Below, piece after piece: positions 54,968-63,371 of a DNA stretch of 64,000 nucleotides (position 1 is the stretch's first letter; every line of letters begins with the position of its first letter). The notes under the pieces were generated by a model. The model was not told where the DNA came from. It ran no database searches and was given only the letters and a program-made list of their open reading frames with translations. The translations under genes and the position numbers were made by a program. Source of the DNA: DATFQE01 sp963738205. Its GTDB lineage: Bacteria > Actinomycetota > Thermoleophilia > Gaiellales > Gaiellaceae. The stretch is taken from contig CAVTVQ010000006.1 in the NCBI GenBank assembly GCA_963738205.1, positions 248,001-312,000 of the forward strand, read 5' to 3'.

Positions 54968-56500
54968 GTGAGCGAGCCGGGGAACGCTGTGGACAGGCTC
55001 GCCGGGGAGCTGGCGCGCATCGCCGGTGCGCCGGTGGAGCTGGAACGGCCGAGCAAGTCGGAGCACGGGGACTACGCGACCAACGTCGCGATGCGCCTCG
55101 CGCCGCAGCATCGGCGCTCGCCGCGCGAGCTGGCCGAGGAGCTCGCCGGGAAGGTGGTCGAGCTACCGGCGGTCGAGCGCGTCGAGGTGGCCGGGCCGGG
55201 CTTCCTCAACCTCTGGCTCGGCGATGCCTGGTTCGGCGAGGCGCTCGCGGAGGTCGCGCAGGCCGGAGCCGACTACGGCGCGGGCTCATCCGAGGCGCCC
55301 GAGCGGGTGCAGGTCGAGATGGTGTCGGCGAATCCCACCGGGCCGATCACGGTCGCGGCCGCGCGGAACGGCGCCTACGGCGACGCGGTCGCGCGCCTGC
55401 TCGAGTTCGCCGGCCACAGCGTCGAGCGCGAGTACTACTACAACGACGCCGGCGTGCAGATGGAGCGCTTTCGGGCCTCGGTCGAGGCGCGGCGGCGTGG
55501 GGAGGAGCCGCCGGAGGACGGCTACCGCGGCGACTACGTCGACGAGCTGGCCCGGACCGACGGCGATCCGGTCCCGCGCATGCTCGAGCAGATCGAGGCG
55601 ACGCTCGAGCGCTTCCGCATCCGCTTCGACAGCTGGGCGCTCCAGAGCACGCTCCAGGAGGAGCTGCCCGAGCTCTTGCCGCAGCTGCCGACCTACGAGC
55701 GCGACGGTGCGCTGTTCGTCCGTTCGGAAGACCTGGGCGACGAGAAGGACCGGGTACTCGTCCGCTCGGCGGAGCGCGGCGGGCTCCCGACCTACGAGGC
55801 GGCCGACATCGTCTACCTGCGCGACAAGCTGGAGCGAGGCTTCGACCGCATCGTCTACGTCCTCGGCGCCGACCACCAAGGCGTTCGCCGCTGGTACGAG
55901 GTGGTGGCCCGCATGCTGGGCTACGACGCCGACCGGGTCGAGGTGCTCCTCTACCAGCTCGTCCTCCTCACGCGAGGCGGCGAGCGGGCCAAGATGTCGA
56001 AGCGCCGCGGCGACGTGGTCTTCCTGGACGAGCTCGTCGACGAGATCGGCGTCGACGCCGCCCGCTGGTACCTGATCTCGCGGGATCACGACCAGACGAT
56101 CGAGATCGACGTCGATCTCGCCGCCGAGAAGTCGCAGAAGAACCCTGTCTACTACGTCCAGTACGCGCACGCGCGCATCGCGGGGATCCTCCGGAACGCG
56201 TCCGACGTCGTCGAGAGCAGTGCGCCGTTGGTCGCGCTCGCGCGCGAGGAGAAGGACTTGATCAAGCGGCTCGCCGAGTTCCCCGCCCTGGTGGCGGAGG
56301 CGACGGAGCGGCGCGGGCCGCATGCCGTGCCGACCTACGCGATCCGCGTCGCAGACGACTTCCACCGCTTCTACCACGAGCATCGCGTCCTGGAAAGCGG
56401 CGAGTCGGAGCCGTTCAGGCTGGCGCTCGTCCGCGCCACCCAGGCGGTGATCGCCCGCTCGCTCGACCTGATCGGGGTCGAGGCGCCCGAGCGGATGTAG
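54968..56500 (+). CDS. argS: Arginyl-tRNA synthetase with altered HIGH motif
   Basis: Class I synthetase (510 aa; usual 550-590). N-terminal Arg-tRNA-synt domain (EHGDYATNVAMRLA), catalytic core VEMVSANPTGPITVAAARNGAYGD, REYYYNDAGVQMERF, DIVYLRDKLERGFDRIVYVLGADHQG, KMSKRRGDVVFLDELVD, and C-terminal DALR anticodon-binding domain (YYVQYAHARIAGILR, LVRATQAVIARSLDLIGV). Where nearly all ArgRSs have L-H-V/I-G-H, this one has I-T-V-A-A, so both HIGH histidines are absent. KMSKR is kept. Everything else suggests an active enzyme. GTG start. Confidence 0.93.
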   Translation: MSEPGNAVDRLAGELARIAGAPVELERPSKSEHGDYATNVAMRLAPQHRRSPRELAEELAGKVVELPAVERVEVAGPGFLNLWLGDAWFGEALAEVAQAGADYGAGSSEAPERVQVEMVSANPTGPITVAAARNGAYGDAVARLLEFAGHSVEREYYYNDAGVQMERFRASVEARRRGEEPPEDGYRGDYVDELARTDGDPVPRMLEQIEATLERFRIRFDSWALQSTLQEELPELLPQLPTYERDGALFVRSEDLGDEKDRVLVRSAERGGLPTYEAADIVYLRDKLERGFDRIVYVLGADHQGVRRWYEVVARMLGYDADRVEVLLYQLVLLTRGGERAKMSKRRGDVVFLDELVDEIGVDAARWYLISRDHDQTIEIDVDLAAEKSQKNPVYYVQYAHARIAGILRNASDVVESSAPLVALAREEKDLIKRLAEFPALVAEATERRGPHAVPTYAIRVADDFHRFYHEHRVLESGESEPFRLALVRATQAVIARSLDLIGVEAPERM

Positions 56501-56512
56501 GCTCCTGCGCCG

Positions 56513-57508
56513 ATGGTCACGAGCGGCAGGCCCCCCGACCGGAACCTCGCGCTCGAGCTCGTCCGCGTCACCGAGGCGGGCGCGATGGGAGCGGGCCGCT
56601 GGATCGGGCGCGGCGACAAGATCGGGGCCGACCAGGCTGCGGTCGACGCTATGCGCGCCGTCCTCGACACCGTGCAGATGCGCGGCGTCGTCGTGATCGG
56701 CGAGGGCGAGAAGGACGAGGCGCCGATGCTCTACAACGGCGAGGAGGTCGGCAGCGGCACCGGGCCGGAGGTCGACGTCGCGGTCGATCCGCTCGAGGGC
56801 ACGCGCCTGACCGCGCTCGGTCAGCCCAACGCGATCTCGACGGTCGCGCTGGCCGAGCGCGGCACGATGTTCTTCCCGGGCGCCGCGGTCTACATGGAGA
56901 AGATCGCGTGCGGGCCTGAGGCGGCCGGGGCGGTCGACCTCGACCAGTCGCCCTCAGACAACGTCCGCGCCGTCGCCGAGGCGAAGGGCGTCTCGCCGCG
57001 CGAGGTCTCTGTCGTCGTGCTCGACCGGCCGCGGCACGAGGCGCTGATCGCCGAGCTGCGCGAGGTGGGGGCGAAGGTCCTGCTGATCCCGGACGGCGAC
57101 GTCGCTCCGGCGATCGCGGCCGCGCAGCCGGGAACGGGCGTCGACATGTTGATGGGCGTCGGCGGCACCCCCGAGGGCGTGCTCTCGGCCGCGGCGCTCA
57201 AGTGCGTCGGCGGGGCCCTCTACGGACGGCTCTGGCCGCGCGACGACGAGGAGCGGCAGCAGCTCGTCGACGCCGGCTACGACATCGCCCGCAAGCTGTC
57301 GCTGGACGACCTCGTCGCGGGCGAGGACGTCTTCTTCGCGGCCACGGGCGTGACCACGGGCGCGCTCCTCAAGGGCGTCCGCTACACACGGGACGGCGCG
57401 GTCACGGACTCGATCGTGATGCGCGCTCGCTCGGGCACGGTCCGCCGCGTCGAGGCGACGCACGCGCTCGAGAAGCTCACGGCCCTGACGGGCCGCGAGT
57501 ATCGCTGA
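56513..57508 (+). CDS. glpX: Class II fructose-1,6-bisphosphatase
   Basis: GlpX-type phosphatase (331 aa) committing gluconeogenesis. RNLALELVRVTEAGAMGAGRWIGRGDK at the start, metal/phosphate site VVIGEGEKDEAPMLYNGE, DPLEGTRLTA, GVGGTPEGVLSAAALKC and FAATGVTTG. Lies 12 bp after argS on the same strand. Complete. Confidence 0.96.
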   Translation: MVTSGRPPDRNLALELVRVTEAGAMGAGRWIGRGDKIGADQAAVDAMRAVLDTVQMRGVVVIGEGEKDEAPMLYNGEEVGSGTGPEVDVAVDPLEGTRLTALGQPNAISTVALAERGTMFFPGAAVYMEKIACGPEAAGAVDLDQSPSDNVRAVAEAKGVSPREVSVVVLDRPRHEALIAELREVGAKVLLIPDGDVAPAIAAAQPGTGVDMLMGVGGTPEGVLSAAALKCVGGALYGRLWPRDDEERQQLVDAGYDIARKLSLDDLVAGEDVFFAATGVTTGALLKGVRYTRDGAVTDSIVMRARSGTVRRVEATHALEKLTALTGREYR

Positions 57509-57524
57509 GCCCCTTTCGCCCCTA

Positions 57525-57539
57525 GTAACACAGTGTTAC
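57525..57539. promoter_or_regulatory. Operator-like palindrome, copy 1
   Basis: GTAACACAGTGTTAC: a perfect 7-bp inverted repeat around one base. An identical copy follows 55 bp away. The pattern fits a dimeric regulator site (TetR-like), but it lies between two convergent gene ends. Confidence 0.5.
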
Positions 57540-57577
57540 GAGCCGCAGGCACCGCCTGGCGTGGGCCCTTCTCGGGC

Positions 57578-57596
57578 AAGTAACACAGTGTTACTT
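57578..57596. promoter_or_regulatory. Operator-like palindrome, copy 2
   Basis: The same 15-bp palindrome (57580-57594) extended by two matching pairs (AAG...CTT). It sits 4 bp beyond the aldolase stop. Confidence 0.5.
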
Positions 57597-57600
57597 GGAT

Positions 57601-58635
57601 CTACGCGGTCACTGCCTCCCGCTCCATCTCCGGGGCGTACGTGCCGGTACGGGCGGCGGAGTTCATCTTCGCGCGGTGGTAGAAGGCGCGCTGGGCCGCC
57701 TCGACGTTCTCGGTCTTGCCGCTCCACGCCTTCTGGGCGGCCGCCTGCAGCGCCCGGCCGTACGAGAACGACAGCTGCCACGGCAGGTCCTCGCCGAGTG
57801 CGTTCATCGCGTTCAGCCGCGCGGTCGCGTCCTCGTCGCTCTGGCCACCGGAGAGGAAGACGATCCCGGGCACGCCCGCGGGCACCGTCCGCTTGAAGCA
57901 CCTGATCGTCGCGCCGGCGATCTCCTCGTGCGAGGCCTGCTGCGAGGCGTCGTAGCCGGGCAGCACCATGTTCGGCTTCAACAGCATCCCCTCGAAGTCG
58001 ACGCGCTGGTCGTAGAGCTCGGTGAACACCGCCTGCAGCGTCCGCGAGGTGACCGAGTACGAGCGCTCGAGCGTGTGGTCGCCGTCCATCAGCACCTCGG
58101 GCTCGACGATCGGCACGAGGTCGGCCTCCTGGGACAAGGCCGCGTAGCGCGCGAGCGCGTGCGCGTTCGTCCAGATCGCGTAGTCACTCGGGATGTGCTC
58201 GCCCTTGATCGACAGCACCGCCCGCCACTTGGTGAACCGGGCTCCCAGCTCGCGGTACTCGTTGAGGCGCTCACGCAGCCCGTCGAGGCCCTCGGTGATC
58301 GTCTCGCCCTCGGCGAGGGCGAGCGGCTTGGCGCCCGTGTCGACCTTGATCCCGGGGATGATCCCCTGGCGCTCGAGCGCCTTCGGGAACGGCGTTCCGT
58401 CCTCGGTGGACTGGCGGATGGTCTCGTCGAACTGAATCACGCCGCTGATGTAGTCGCCCGCTCCCGACGTCGTGAAGAGCAGGTCGCGGTAGGCGCGCCG
58501 GTTCTCCTCGGTCGACTCGACGCCGATCGCGTCGAAGCGCTTCTGGATCGTCCCGGAGCTCTCGTCTGCGGCCAGGATCCCCTTGCCCTCCGCGACGAGC
58601 GCCTTCGCGGTCTCGTGCAGTCTCTCGCTGTCCAT
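57601..58635 (-). CDS. Fructose-bisphosphate aldolase class I
   Basis: Schiff-base aldolase (344 aa) of the eukaryote-like class I family. GKGILAADESSGTIQKRF, GIKVDTG, ARFTKWRAVLSI, EPEVLMDGDH, the Schiff-base Lys in GMLLKPNMVLPG, and FLSGGQSDEDAT. ATG with GGGAGG upstream; the frame is open upstream through the tRNA region. Forms FBP or splits it, next to glpX and near the triose cluster. Confidence 0.95.
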   Translation of the reverse strand: MDSERLHETAKALVAEGKGILAADESSGTIQKRFDAIGVESTEENRRAYRDLLFTTSGAGDYISGVIQFDETIRQSTEDGTPFPKALERQGIIPGIKVDTGAKPLALAEGETITEGLDGLRERLNEYRELGARFTKWRAVLSIKGEHIPSDYAIWTNAHALARYAALSQEADLVPIVEPEVLMDGDHTLERSYSVTSRTLQAVFTELYDQRVDFEGMLLKPNMVLPGYDASQQASHEEIAGATIRCFKRTVPAGVPGIVFLSGGQSDEDATARLNAMNALGEDLPWQLSFSYGRALQAAAQKAWSGKTENVEAAQRAFYHRAKMNSAARTGTYAPEMEREAVTA

Positions 58636-58709
58636 CGTCCCTCCCGAAGTCTTTGTGCGGATTATCCCGCGCCAAGAGGCGCTTCGCTCCGGGGTAGAAT
58701 GGGGCGCAC

Positions 58710-58782
58710 GCGGACGTAGCTCAGCTGGTAGAGCATTGGCTTCCCAAGCCAAGGGTCGTGGGTTCGAATCCCATCGTCCGCT
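58710..58782 (+). tRNA. tRNA-Gly (CCC)
   Basis: 73 nt. Acceptor GCGGACG pairs with CGTCCGC, discriminator T; anticodon stem TTGGC/GCCAA with loop TTCCCAA gives CCC; T-arm GTGGG-TTCGAAT-CCCAT. TAGAAT at 58695-58700 is a likely -10 box. No duplicate 3' end seen nearby. Confidence 0.96.
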
Positions 58783-58832
58783 TCACCGGCGGTGCCGCGG
58801 GTGGGTGGATCAACCGGCTGCTAGGCGAGTGG

Positions 58833-59117
58833 TCAGTCGCTCATCCGGATCGGGACGTCGTACTTCGTCACCGACGTGCGCTGGCCCGGGGTGTCGCCCG
58901 CGGGCATCGCACTCAGCGCCTCGTCGCCACGCCGGTAGTCGTCCTCGGTCTCGAAGAACACGATCACCAGCGACTTGTCCGTCCCCGGGTCGTGAAGCAC
59001 GATGATCTCGGTTGCCGGAACGTTGTCGGGCCGATCCCCCTCGGCCATCTCGCGGCGCATCGCCTCGATCCGGTCCTTGCTGACCCCGTCGAACGTGACG
59101 ACTCGTGCGAACGCCAT
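58833..59117 (-). CDS. Small ABM-like (antibiotic monooxygenase fold) protein
   Basis: 94 residues: MAFARVVTFDGV start, a helix with charged face (SKDRIEAMRREMAEG), IIVLHDPGTDKSLVIVFFETEDDYRRGDEAL and a final strand. This alpha/beta order and the F-E-T-E-D-D-Y-R stretch resemble stress-responsive ABM/Dabb-like proteins. Start chosen by GGGAGG 5 nt upstream; the longer frame upstream is unlikely. No enzymatic role can be stated. Confidence 0.65.
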   Translation of the reverse strand: MAFARVVTFDGVSKDRIEAMRREMAEGDRPDNVPATEIIVLHDPGTDKSLVIVFFETEDDYRRGDEALSAMPAGDTPGQRTSVTKYDVPIRMSD

Positions 59118-59248
59118 CAGAGCCTCCCTGTCGATTGGAGCAACTCTACGCCTCGCCGGAACTTCGAAACGAGTTCGTGAAACGAATGAGGGAGGGCTTT
59201 CGCCCTCCCCCATCTCGGTCACAAGACCTGTCCCAAGCTAGCGGCCGA

Positions 59249-59770
59249 CTACTGGGTCTTGGTCTTGCTCTTGGACGAGACGCACTTGCCGAAGGCCGAA
59301 GCGGCCTTCCCGTACTTGGCGTCGAACGCGGCGCGGTTGTTGGTGCGCTCCGCCTTGCAGGCCTTGGCGGCCTTCATCGTGGCGGCCTCCTGGGCCACGT
59401 CGGCGGCCCGGGCCTTCGCGGAGACGCACTTGCCGTACGCGTTGCGGTCGTTCTTGTTCTTGCCGTAGAACTCGGCGAACGACTTGCCGCCGTGGGCTGC
59501 ACGGAAGTCGGCCTCGGGCATGGCCTCTTCGGCCTTGCACGCCTTCGCCGCGTTCGTGCGATTGGTCGCGGCTGTCCGTGCGTGCTTCGACACGCACTTG
59601 CCCATCGCGTTCGCGCCCGAGCCGCCGGGTGCGTACAGCAGCTTGAAATTGGTCGCGCCGAGCGTGGCCAGCTCCGTCTTGCATGCCTGTGCAGGGCTCG
59701 CGCCCTGGGCGCCGCCTGCCGCCAGAGCCGCGACCGCCATCACGGCGACGAGGAAAAGAACGGGTTTCAT
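59249..59770 (-). CDS. Secreted Cys-repeat protein (three tandem repeats)
   Basis: 173 residues with signal peptide (about 1-23) and a strong AAGGAG 4 nt before ATG. The mature part is three tandem units of 40-50 residues, each starting ACK-x-E and ending G-K-C-V-S with two Cys: CKTE...GKCVSK, CKAEE...GKCVSA and CKAER...GKCVSS. The intervening sequence is rich in Ala, Asn, Lys and Gly. Each pair of Cys may form a disulfide. I know no function. Divergent from the sigma-zinc finger fusion gene. Confidence 0.8.
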   Translation of the reverse strand: MKPVLFLVAVMAVAALAAGGAQGASPAQACKTELATLGATNFKLLYAPGGSGANAMGKCVSKHARTAATNRTNAAKACKAEEAMPEADFRAAHGGKSFAEFYGKNKNDRNAYGKCVSAKARAADVAQEAATMKAAKACKAERTNNRAAFDAKYGKAASAFGKCVSSKSKTKTQ

Positions 59771-59896
59771 AGTGCTCCTTCTTGTGGTTGTCGTTGGGTG
59801 ACGCAGTAGTTCGAGGTTCCAGGGTGGTAGACCCGACGCCCTCGAGAAACCCGCGAATTTGCTCGTAAATTTTCCGTAAGCGAGCGTTCCGGAATC

Positions 59897-61312
59897 GTGA
59901 GATCGCGCATAGTTCGGGTGATGGCGGCCCTCTTTCGGCAGACCGGCGCAGCGGCGTTCGACGGGCTCTACCGACGTCACGTCGCCTCGGTCTACCGCTA
60001 CGTCTACGCCGTTCTCGGCAACCATGCGGACGCCGAGGACGTGACCCAGCAGACGTTCCTGAACGCCTACCGCTCGATGGCGCAGGGAACGAAGCCGCGC
60101 AAAGCCGAGAACTGGCTCCTGACGATCGCCCACAACGAGGTGCGTCGGCATTTCCGGGACACCCGCAGGAAGTCGCTCGAGGTCGAGCTCGACGAAGAGA
60201 TCGCGCGGCCGTCGCCGGAACGCAGCGATCCGACCGTCGCGGACGTCCTGCGCGCGCTGCAGCAGATTCCGACGGCTCAGCGCTCTGCGCTCGTCATGCG
60301 GGAGTTCGAGGGCCGCTCGTACGCCGAGATCGCCGAGATCATGGACGTCAGTCAGAAGGCCCTCGAGACCCTGATCTTCCGCGCACGGCGGTCGCTCGCG
60401 GAGCAGCTCGAAGGCGCGCTGACCTGCAACGAGGCGGAGGACGCATTCCTGCGCCGTCTCGACGGGCGCCTGCCGCGGCGGGAGGCGCGCCGGCTCAAGG
60501 CGCACATCGGCGACTGTCTCCGCTGCGCACGCTTCGGACGGGTGCAGCGACGTCAGAGCTCGCTGCTGAAGGGCATCTCGGTCTTGCCGATCCCGGCGTC
60601 GCTGTTCCTGTTTCGCGGAGAGGTCGCTGCCGCGGCAGGCGGGACCGCATCGGCCGGAGCCGGTGGCGCGGCCGCGGGTGCGGGCGCGACGGGAATCGCG
60701 ACGGGACTGCTCGCGAAGGCGGCGGCGGTGGGCGCCGCCGCGGCCGTCGCCGGCGGCGTCGGCTACGAGGTCGCCACTGCACCGGGTGCGCCGGCGCAGA
60801 CGGAACGGAACGTTCCGCGGCAGTCCGCAGGTCCGCGGCCTCAGGAGAACGAGCGCGCAGCGGCGGTGGGAACGCGCTTCGTCATCGCGCCGTCGCGACT
60901 GGCGGGTGCGGCGACGCGGCCGCCGGAGCAGAGGGCCGCGATGGTCAAGGCGCTGCGGGGGAAGCTGAAGCGGCGTGACGGGGACACGGCCAAGCCGGCA
61001 AAGGCCGCACCGGCGACCTCGAACCGCGCGCACGAGACGGCCGCTCGGCCGGCGAAGGTGCGGCCTGCGCACAGCAAGCCGGTGCGGGTGCTTCCGCTCA
61101 AGCCGGATCGGCCGGTGAAGAACGCCGTCACCAAGCCGGGGCGGCCGAAGGCACGGCCGCAACCGAAGGTCAAGGCGGCCGGGCCGGCGGCACGCGAGCA
61201 CGTTCCTCCCGTCCGCGCCAGGCCCAAACTCGTGCCTAGCGCCGACGCACCGCCGGCCGCCGGAGCCGTGGACCCCAAGGAGAAGAAGCAGGGCCTGCCG
61301 GCGACGCCTTGA
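59897..61312 (+). CDS. ECF sigma factor fused to zinc-finger anti-sigma-like and membrane-proximal tail
   Basis: 471 residues. Sigma region 2 (FDGLYRRHVASVYRYVYAVLGNHADAEDVTQQTFLNAYRS, ENWLLTIAHNEVRRHFRD), region 4 (IPTAQRSALVMREFEGRSYAEIAEIMDVSQKALETLIFRARRSL). From about 185, a zinc-finger (LKAHIGDCLRCARF, H-x3-C-x2-C) as in anti-sigma factors of the ZAS family. Then a hydrophobic Gly/Ala stretch (about 215-275, membrane anchor candidate), and a long Pro/Lys/Ala-rich tail. Sigma and anti-sigma parts are in one chain. GTG start at 59897, ATG at 59921 possible. Confidence 0.85.
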   Translation: MRSRIVRVMAALFRQTGAAAFDGLYRRHVASVYRYVYAVLGNHADAEDVTQQTFLNAYRSMAQGTKPRKAENWLLTIAHNEVRRHFRDTRRKSLEVELDEEIARPSPERSDPTVADVLRALQQIPTAQRSALVMREFEGRSYAEIAEIMDVSQKALETLIFRARRSLAEQLEGALTCNEAEDAFLRRLDGRLPRREARRLKAHIGDCLRCARFGRVQRRQSSLLKGISVLPIPASLFLFRGEVAAAAGGTASAGAGGAAAGAGATGIATGLLAKAAAVGAAAAVAGGVGYEVATAPGAPAQTERNVPRQSAGPRPQENERAAAVGTRFVIAPSRLAGAATRPPEQRAAMVKALRGKLKRRDGDTAKPAKAAPATSNRAHETAARPAKVRPAHSKPVRVLPLKPDRPVKNAVTKPGRPKARPQPKVKAAGPAAREHVPPVRARPKLVPSADAPPAAGAVDPKEKKQGLPATP

Positions 61313-61330
61313 GAAGCGCCCACGGGTCGT

Positions 61331-62272
61331 CTAGGAGCGCTCGATCGAGGCCCGGTCGGCCTCGACGTGGTCGCGCCAGCGGAACGTCCGCAGCATCAGG
61401 AGAATCGCGATGAAGCCGACGACGACGTTCACGAAGGTGAGCACGATCTTCACGCCGATGCTGAAGCTGAGCAGCGCCGACGTTGCGGCCTGGCCCTTGA
61501 AGACGTAGACCAGAAGCGCCTGTTCGGTGCCGACGCCGCCGGGGGTGAAGGGAAGGGCGGTCGCCAGGCTCAGCGTGACCTGGACGAGCAGGACGTTCTC
61601 CGCGTTCGCGGGCAGGCCGAACGCCTCGAGGAAGAAGTAGATCGAAAGCAGCCGGAGCGACCAGTCGAGCGCGTCGAGCAGCACGACCCGGCGCAGGTAC
61701 TCGCGCGGCTTGCGGAGGATCGTGAACCCCTGGCGGACGCGGTCCCAGAAGTCGGCGACGCGCCGTGAGCCCCAGGTCAGGCCGACCCCGAGCAGGACGA
61801 CGATGGCGATGCCGACGACGGCTGCCACCCTCGGATGCTGGAGCAGGTAGAGCCATTCGACCTCGGGGAGGCGCGGCAGGACGTCGAGGCCGGGGAGCAA
61901 GCCGAACGCGAGCGCCCACGCGACGAGGATGGACGCCACCACCGTGTCGAACAGGGTGTCGACGATCAGGGTGGCGCCCAGCGTGGGGTAGGTCGATCCG
62001 TCGACGCGGTGCTTGAGCAGGTAGAGCTTGAGGACGTCGCCGCCGCGAGCGGGCACGATGGCGTTCACGCCCACGCCCGCGACGTACGCGCCGTAGACCG
62101 ACCGCCAGCGGACGTTCACCTGCGGGTACGCGGCCTGGACGATGTTCCGCCAGGCCCGCGTTCGCACCGCCACCTTGACGAGGTGGCAGAGCACGGCCAG
62201 CGCCAACGGCCCCCAGTGCACGGACGCGAGCCCGTCGAAGAACGCGTGCGCCGCGTCGAGGATTCCTTGCAT
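61331..62272 (-). CDS. UPF0104/LPG-synthase-TM-like flippase family membrane protein
   Basis: Polytopic protein (313 aa) with about eight membrane helices. N-terminal FFDGLASVHWGPLALAVLCHLVK, VYGAYVAGVGVNAIVPARGGDVLKLYLLKHR and C-terminal TALPFTPGGVGTEQALLVYVFKG are hallmarks of the AglD/MprF-N-like (lysylphosphatidylglycerol flippase TM) family, which contains polyprenyl- or lipid-linked substrate flippases. No catalytic transferase domain. ATG at 62272; the frame extends upstream without a better start. Confidence 0.8.
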   Translation of the reverse strand: MQGILDAAHAFFDGLASVHWGPLALAVLCHLVKVAVRTRAWRNIVQAAYPQVNVRWRSVYGAYVAGVGVNAIVPARGGDVLKLYLLKHRVDGSTYPTLGATLIVDTLFDTVVASILVAWALAFGLLPGLDVLPRLPEVEWLYLLQHPRVAAVVGIAIVVLLGVGLTWGSRRVADFWDRVRQGFTILRKPREYLRRVVLLDALDWSLRLLSIYFFLEAFGLPANAENVLLVQVTLSLATALPFTPGGVGTEQALLVYVFKGQAATSALLSFSIGVKIVLTFVNVVVGFIAILLMLRTFRWRDHVEADRASIERS

Positions 62273-62383
62273 GCCGCTGAGTTTGCCCGGGTGCACTTCG
62301 TGGTGATCAGTGCACGCGACGGGCTGCTCCACGCAATCGTCACACGGAGGCTACGTTTGCGAATCGTTCGTGCCGATATACAC

Positions 62384-62551
62384 ATGAGCATGGATCTCCC
62401 CTTCCAAGGCTTCACGGCGGTGTGGCAGGCCCCGTCGGGCGAGTGGCCCGTGTGGATCGCGGCCCGTTCGCGCGCCCAGGCCGGAATCTGCGCGCTCGTG
62501 ACCTTCGCCGTGCTCGAGAGCCGGACCGAGCGTCCGCTCGCGGACGGCTAG
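62384..62551 (+). CDS. Small hypothetical protein
   Basis: 55 residues (ATG at 62384, second ATG two codons in). Contains an aromatic-rich PFQGFTAVWQAP then EWPVWIAARSRAQAGICALVTFAVLES, a short amphipathic helix. No known family. It ends 4 bp before the convergent HIT gene. Confidence 0.5.
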   Translation: MSMDLPFQGFTAVWQAPSGEWPVWIAARSRAQAGICALVTFAVLESRTERPLADG

Positions 62552-62555
62552 GGCG

Positions 62556-63047
62556 CTACCTCGGCCAGGCGCCGGCCAGCCGGCGCCGCGTCTCCTCGAG
62601 GTGCTCGGGCAGCACCTTCACGTCGGCCAGCACCGGCATGAAGTTCGTGTCGCCGTTCCAGCGCGGAACGACGTGCAGATGCACATGGTCGACCACGCCC
62701 GCGCCGGCGACCCGGCCGAGGTTCCAGCCGAGGTTGTAGCCCTGCGGAGCGTACGTCTGCGACAGCGCGCCGATGCCCCGGGACGCGAGCCGGTGCACCT
62801 CGAGTACCTCGCCTTCGCTGAGCTCGCCGAAGTCGCCCGTGTGCCGCAGAGGCGCGACCATGAGATGGCCGGAGGCGTACGGGAACTTGTTCAACAGCAC
62901 GAAGGCGTGCTCGCCGCGATGCACGACGAGACCGTCCTCGTCGCTCGCCGCCGCGGCTATGCAGAATACGCACCCGTCCTGCTTGTCGGCGCTGCCGATG
63001 TACTCGAGCCGCCAGGGAGCCCACAGCTGCTTGGTCACGGACGGCAT
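62556..63047 (-). CDS. HIT-family hydrolase (Ap4A phosphorylase-like)
   Basis: 163 residues. N-terminal KQLWAPWRLEYI and zinc-binding-like GCVFC, then HIT catalytic motif DHVHLHVVPRW (His-x-His-x-His) about residues 122-132. The WAPWR...CVFC combination is typical of the actinobacterial Ap4A-phosphorylase/HIT group (Rv2613c type). It hydrolyses or phosphorolyses dinucleoside polyphosphates. ATG at 63047; the frame upstream is noncoding. Confidence 0.92.
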   Translation of the reverse strand: MPSVTKQLWAPWRLEYIGSADKQDGCVFCIAAAASDEDGLVVHRGEHAFVLLNKFPYASGHLMVAPLRHTGDFGELSEGEVLEVHRLASRGIGALSQTYAPQGYNLGWNLGRVAGAGVVDHVHLHVVPRWNGDTNFMPVLADVKVLPEHLEETRRRLAGAWPR

Positions 63048-63371
63048 GTTTGCAGGCGGCAAGGCCCATAGCACCGGACCCGCCGAGGCGCAGGCCCCTC
63101 CCGGGCATAGAGGAAACCCGGGCGACTTCGGCCATCGCCCGGGCCCGCTCTAGGCCGCACCTCTGCGCACGCTGGGGGCGTCGTGCTGCAGTCTGCGAAT
63201 CACAGTACGACGACACGAGGGCCGGATCAAGCCGACCGGGCCGCGAGGGTCGACGACGCGCAGGCTCCGAGCGCAGCGGGCTCGGCGTGGCGCCGCCTTG
63301 GCTCGCTGGTCGGGCTAATTGCGGGGGGCAGCTCGCTGCTTCTGCCGCCCCCGCAGGCCCGAACGGGTCCG
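63048..63371. other. Intergenic region, nothing recognised
   Basis: 324 bp between two minus-strand genes. GC-rich with a few short inverted repeats (for example CCCGGGC near 63115 and GCCCGGGC near 63145). No frame, RNA or promoter could be supported. Confidence 0.5.
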
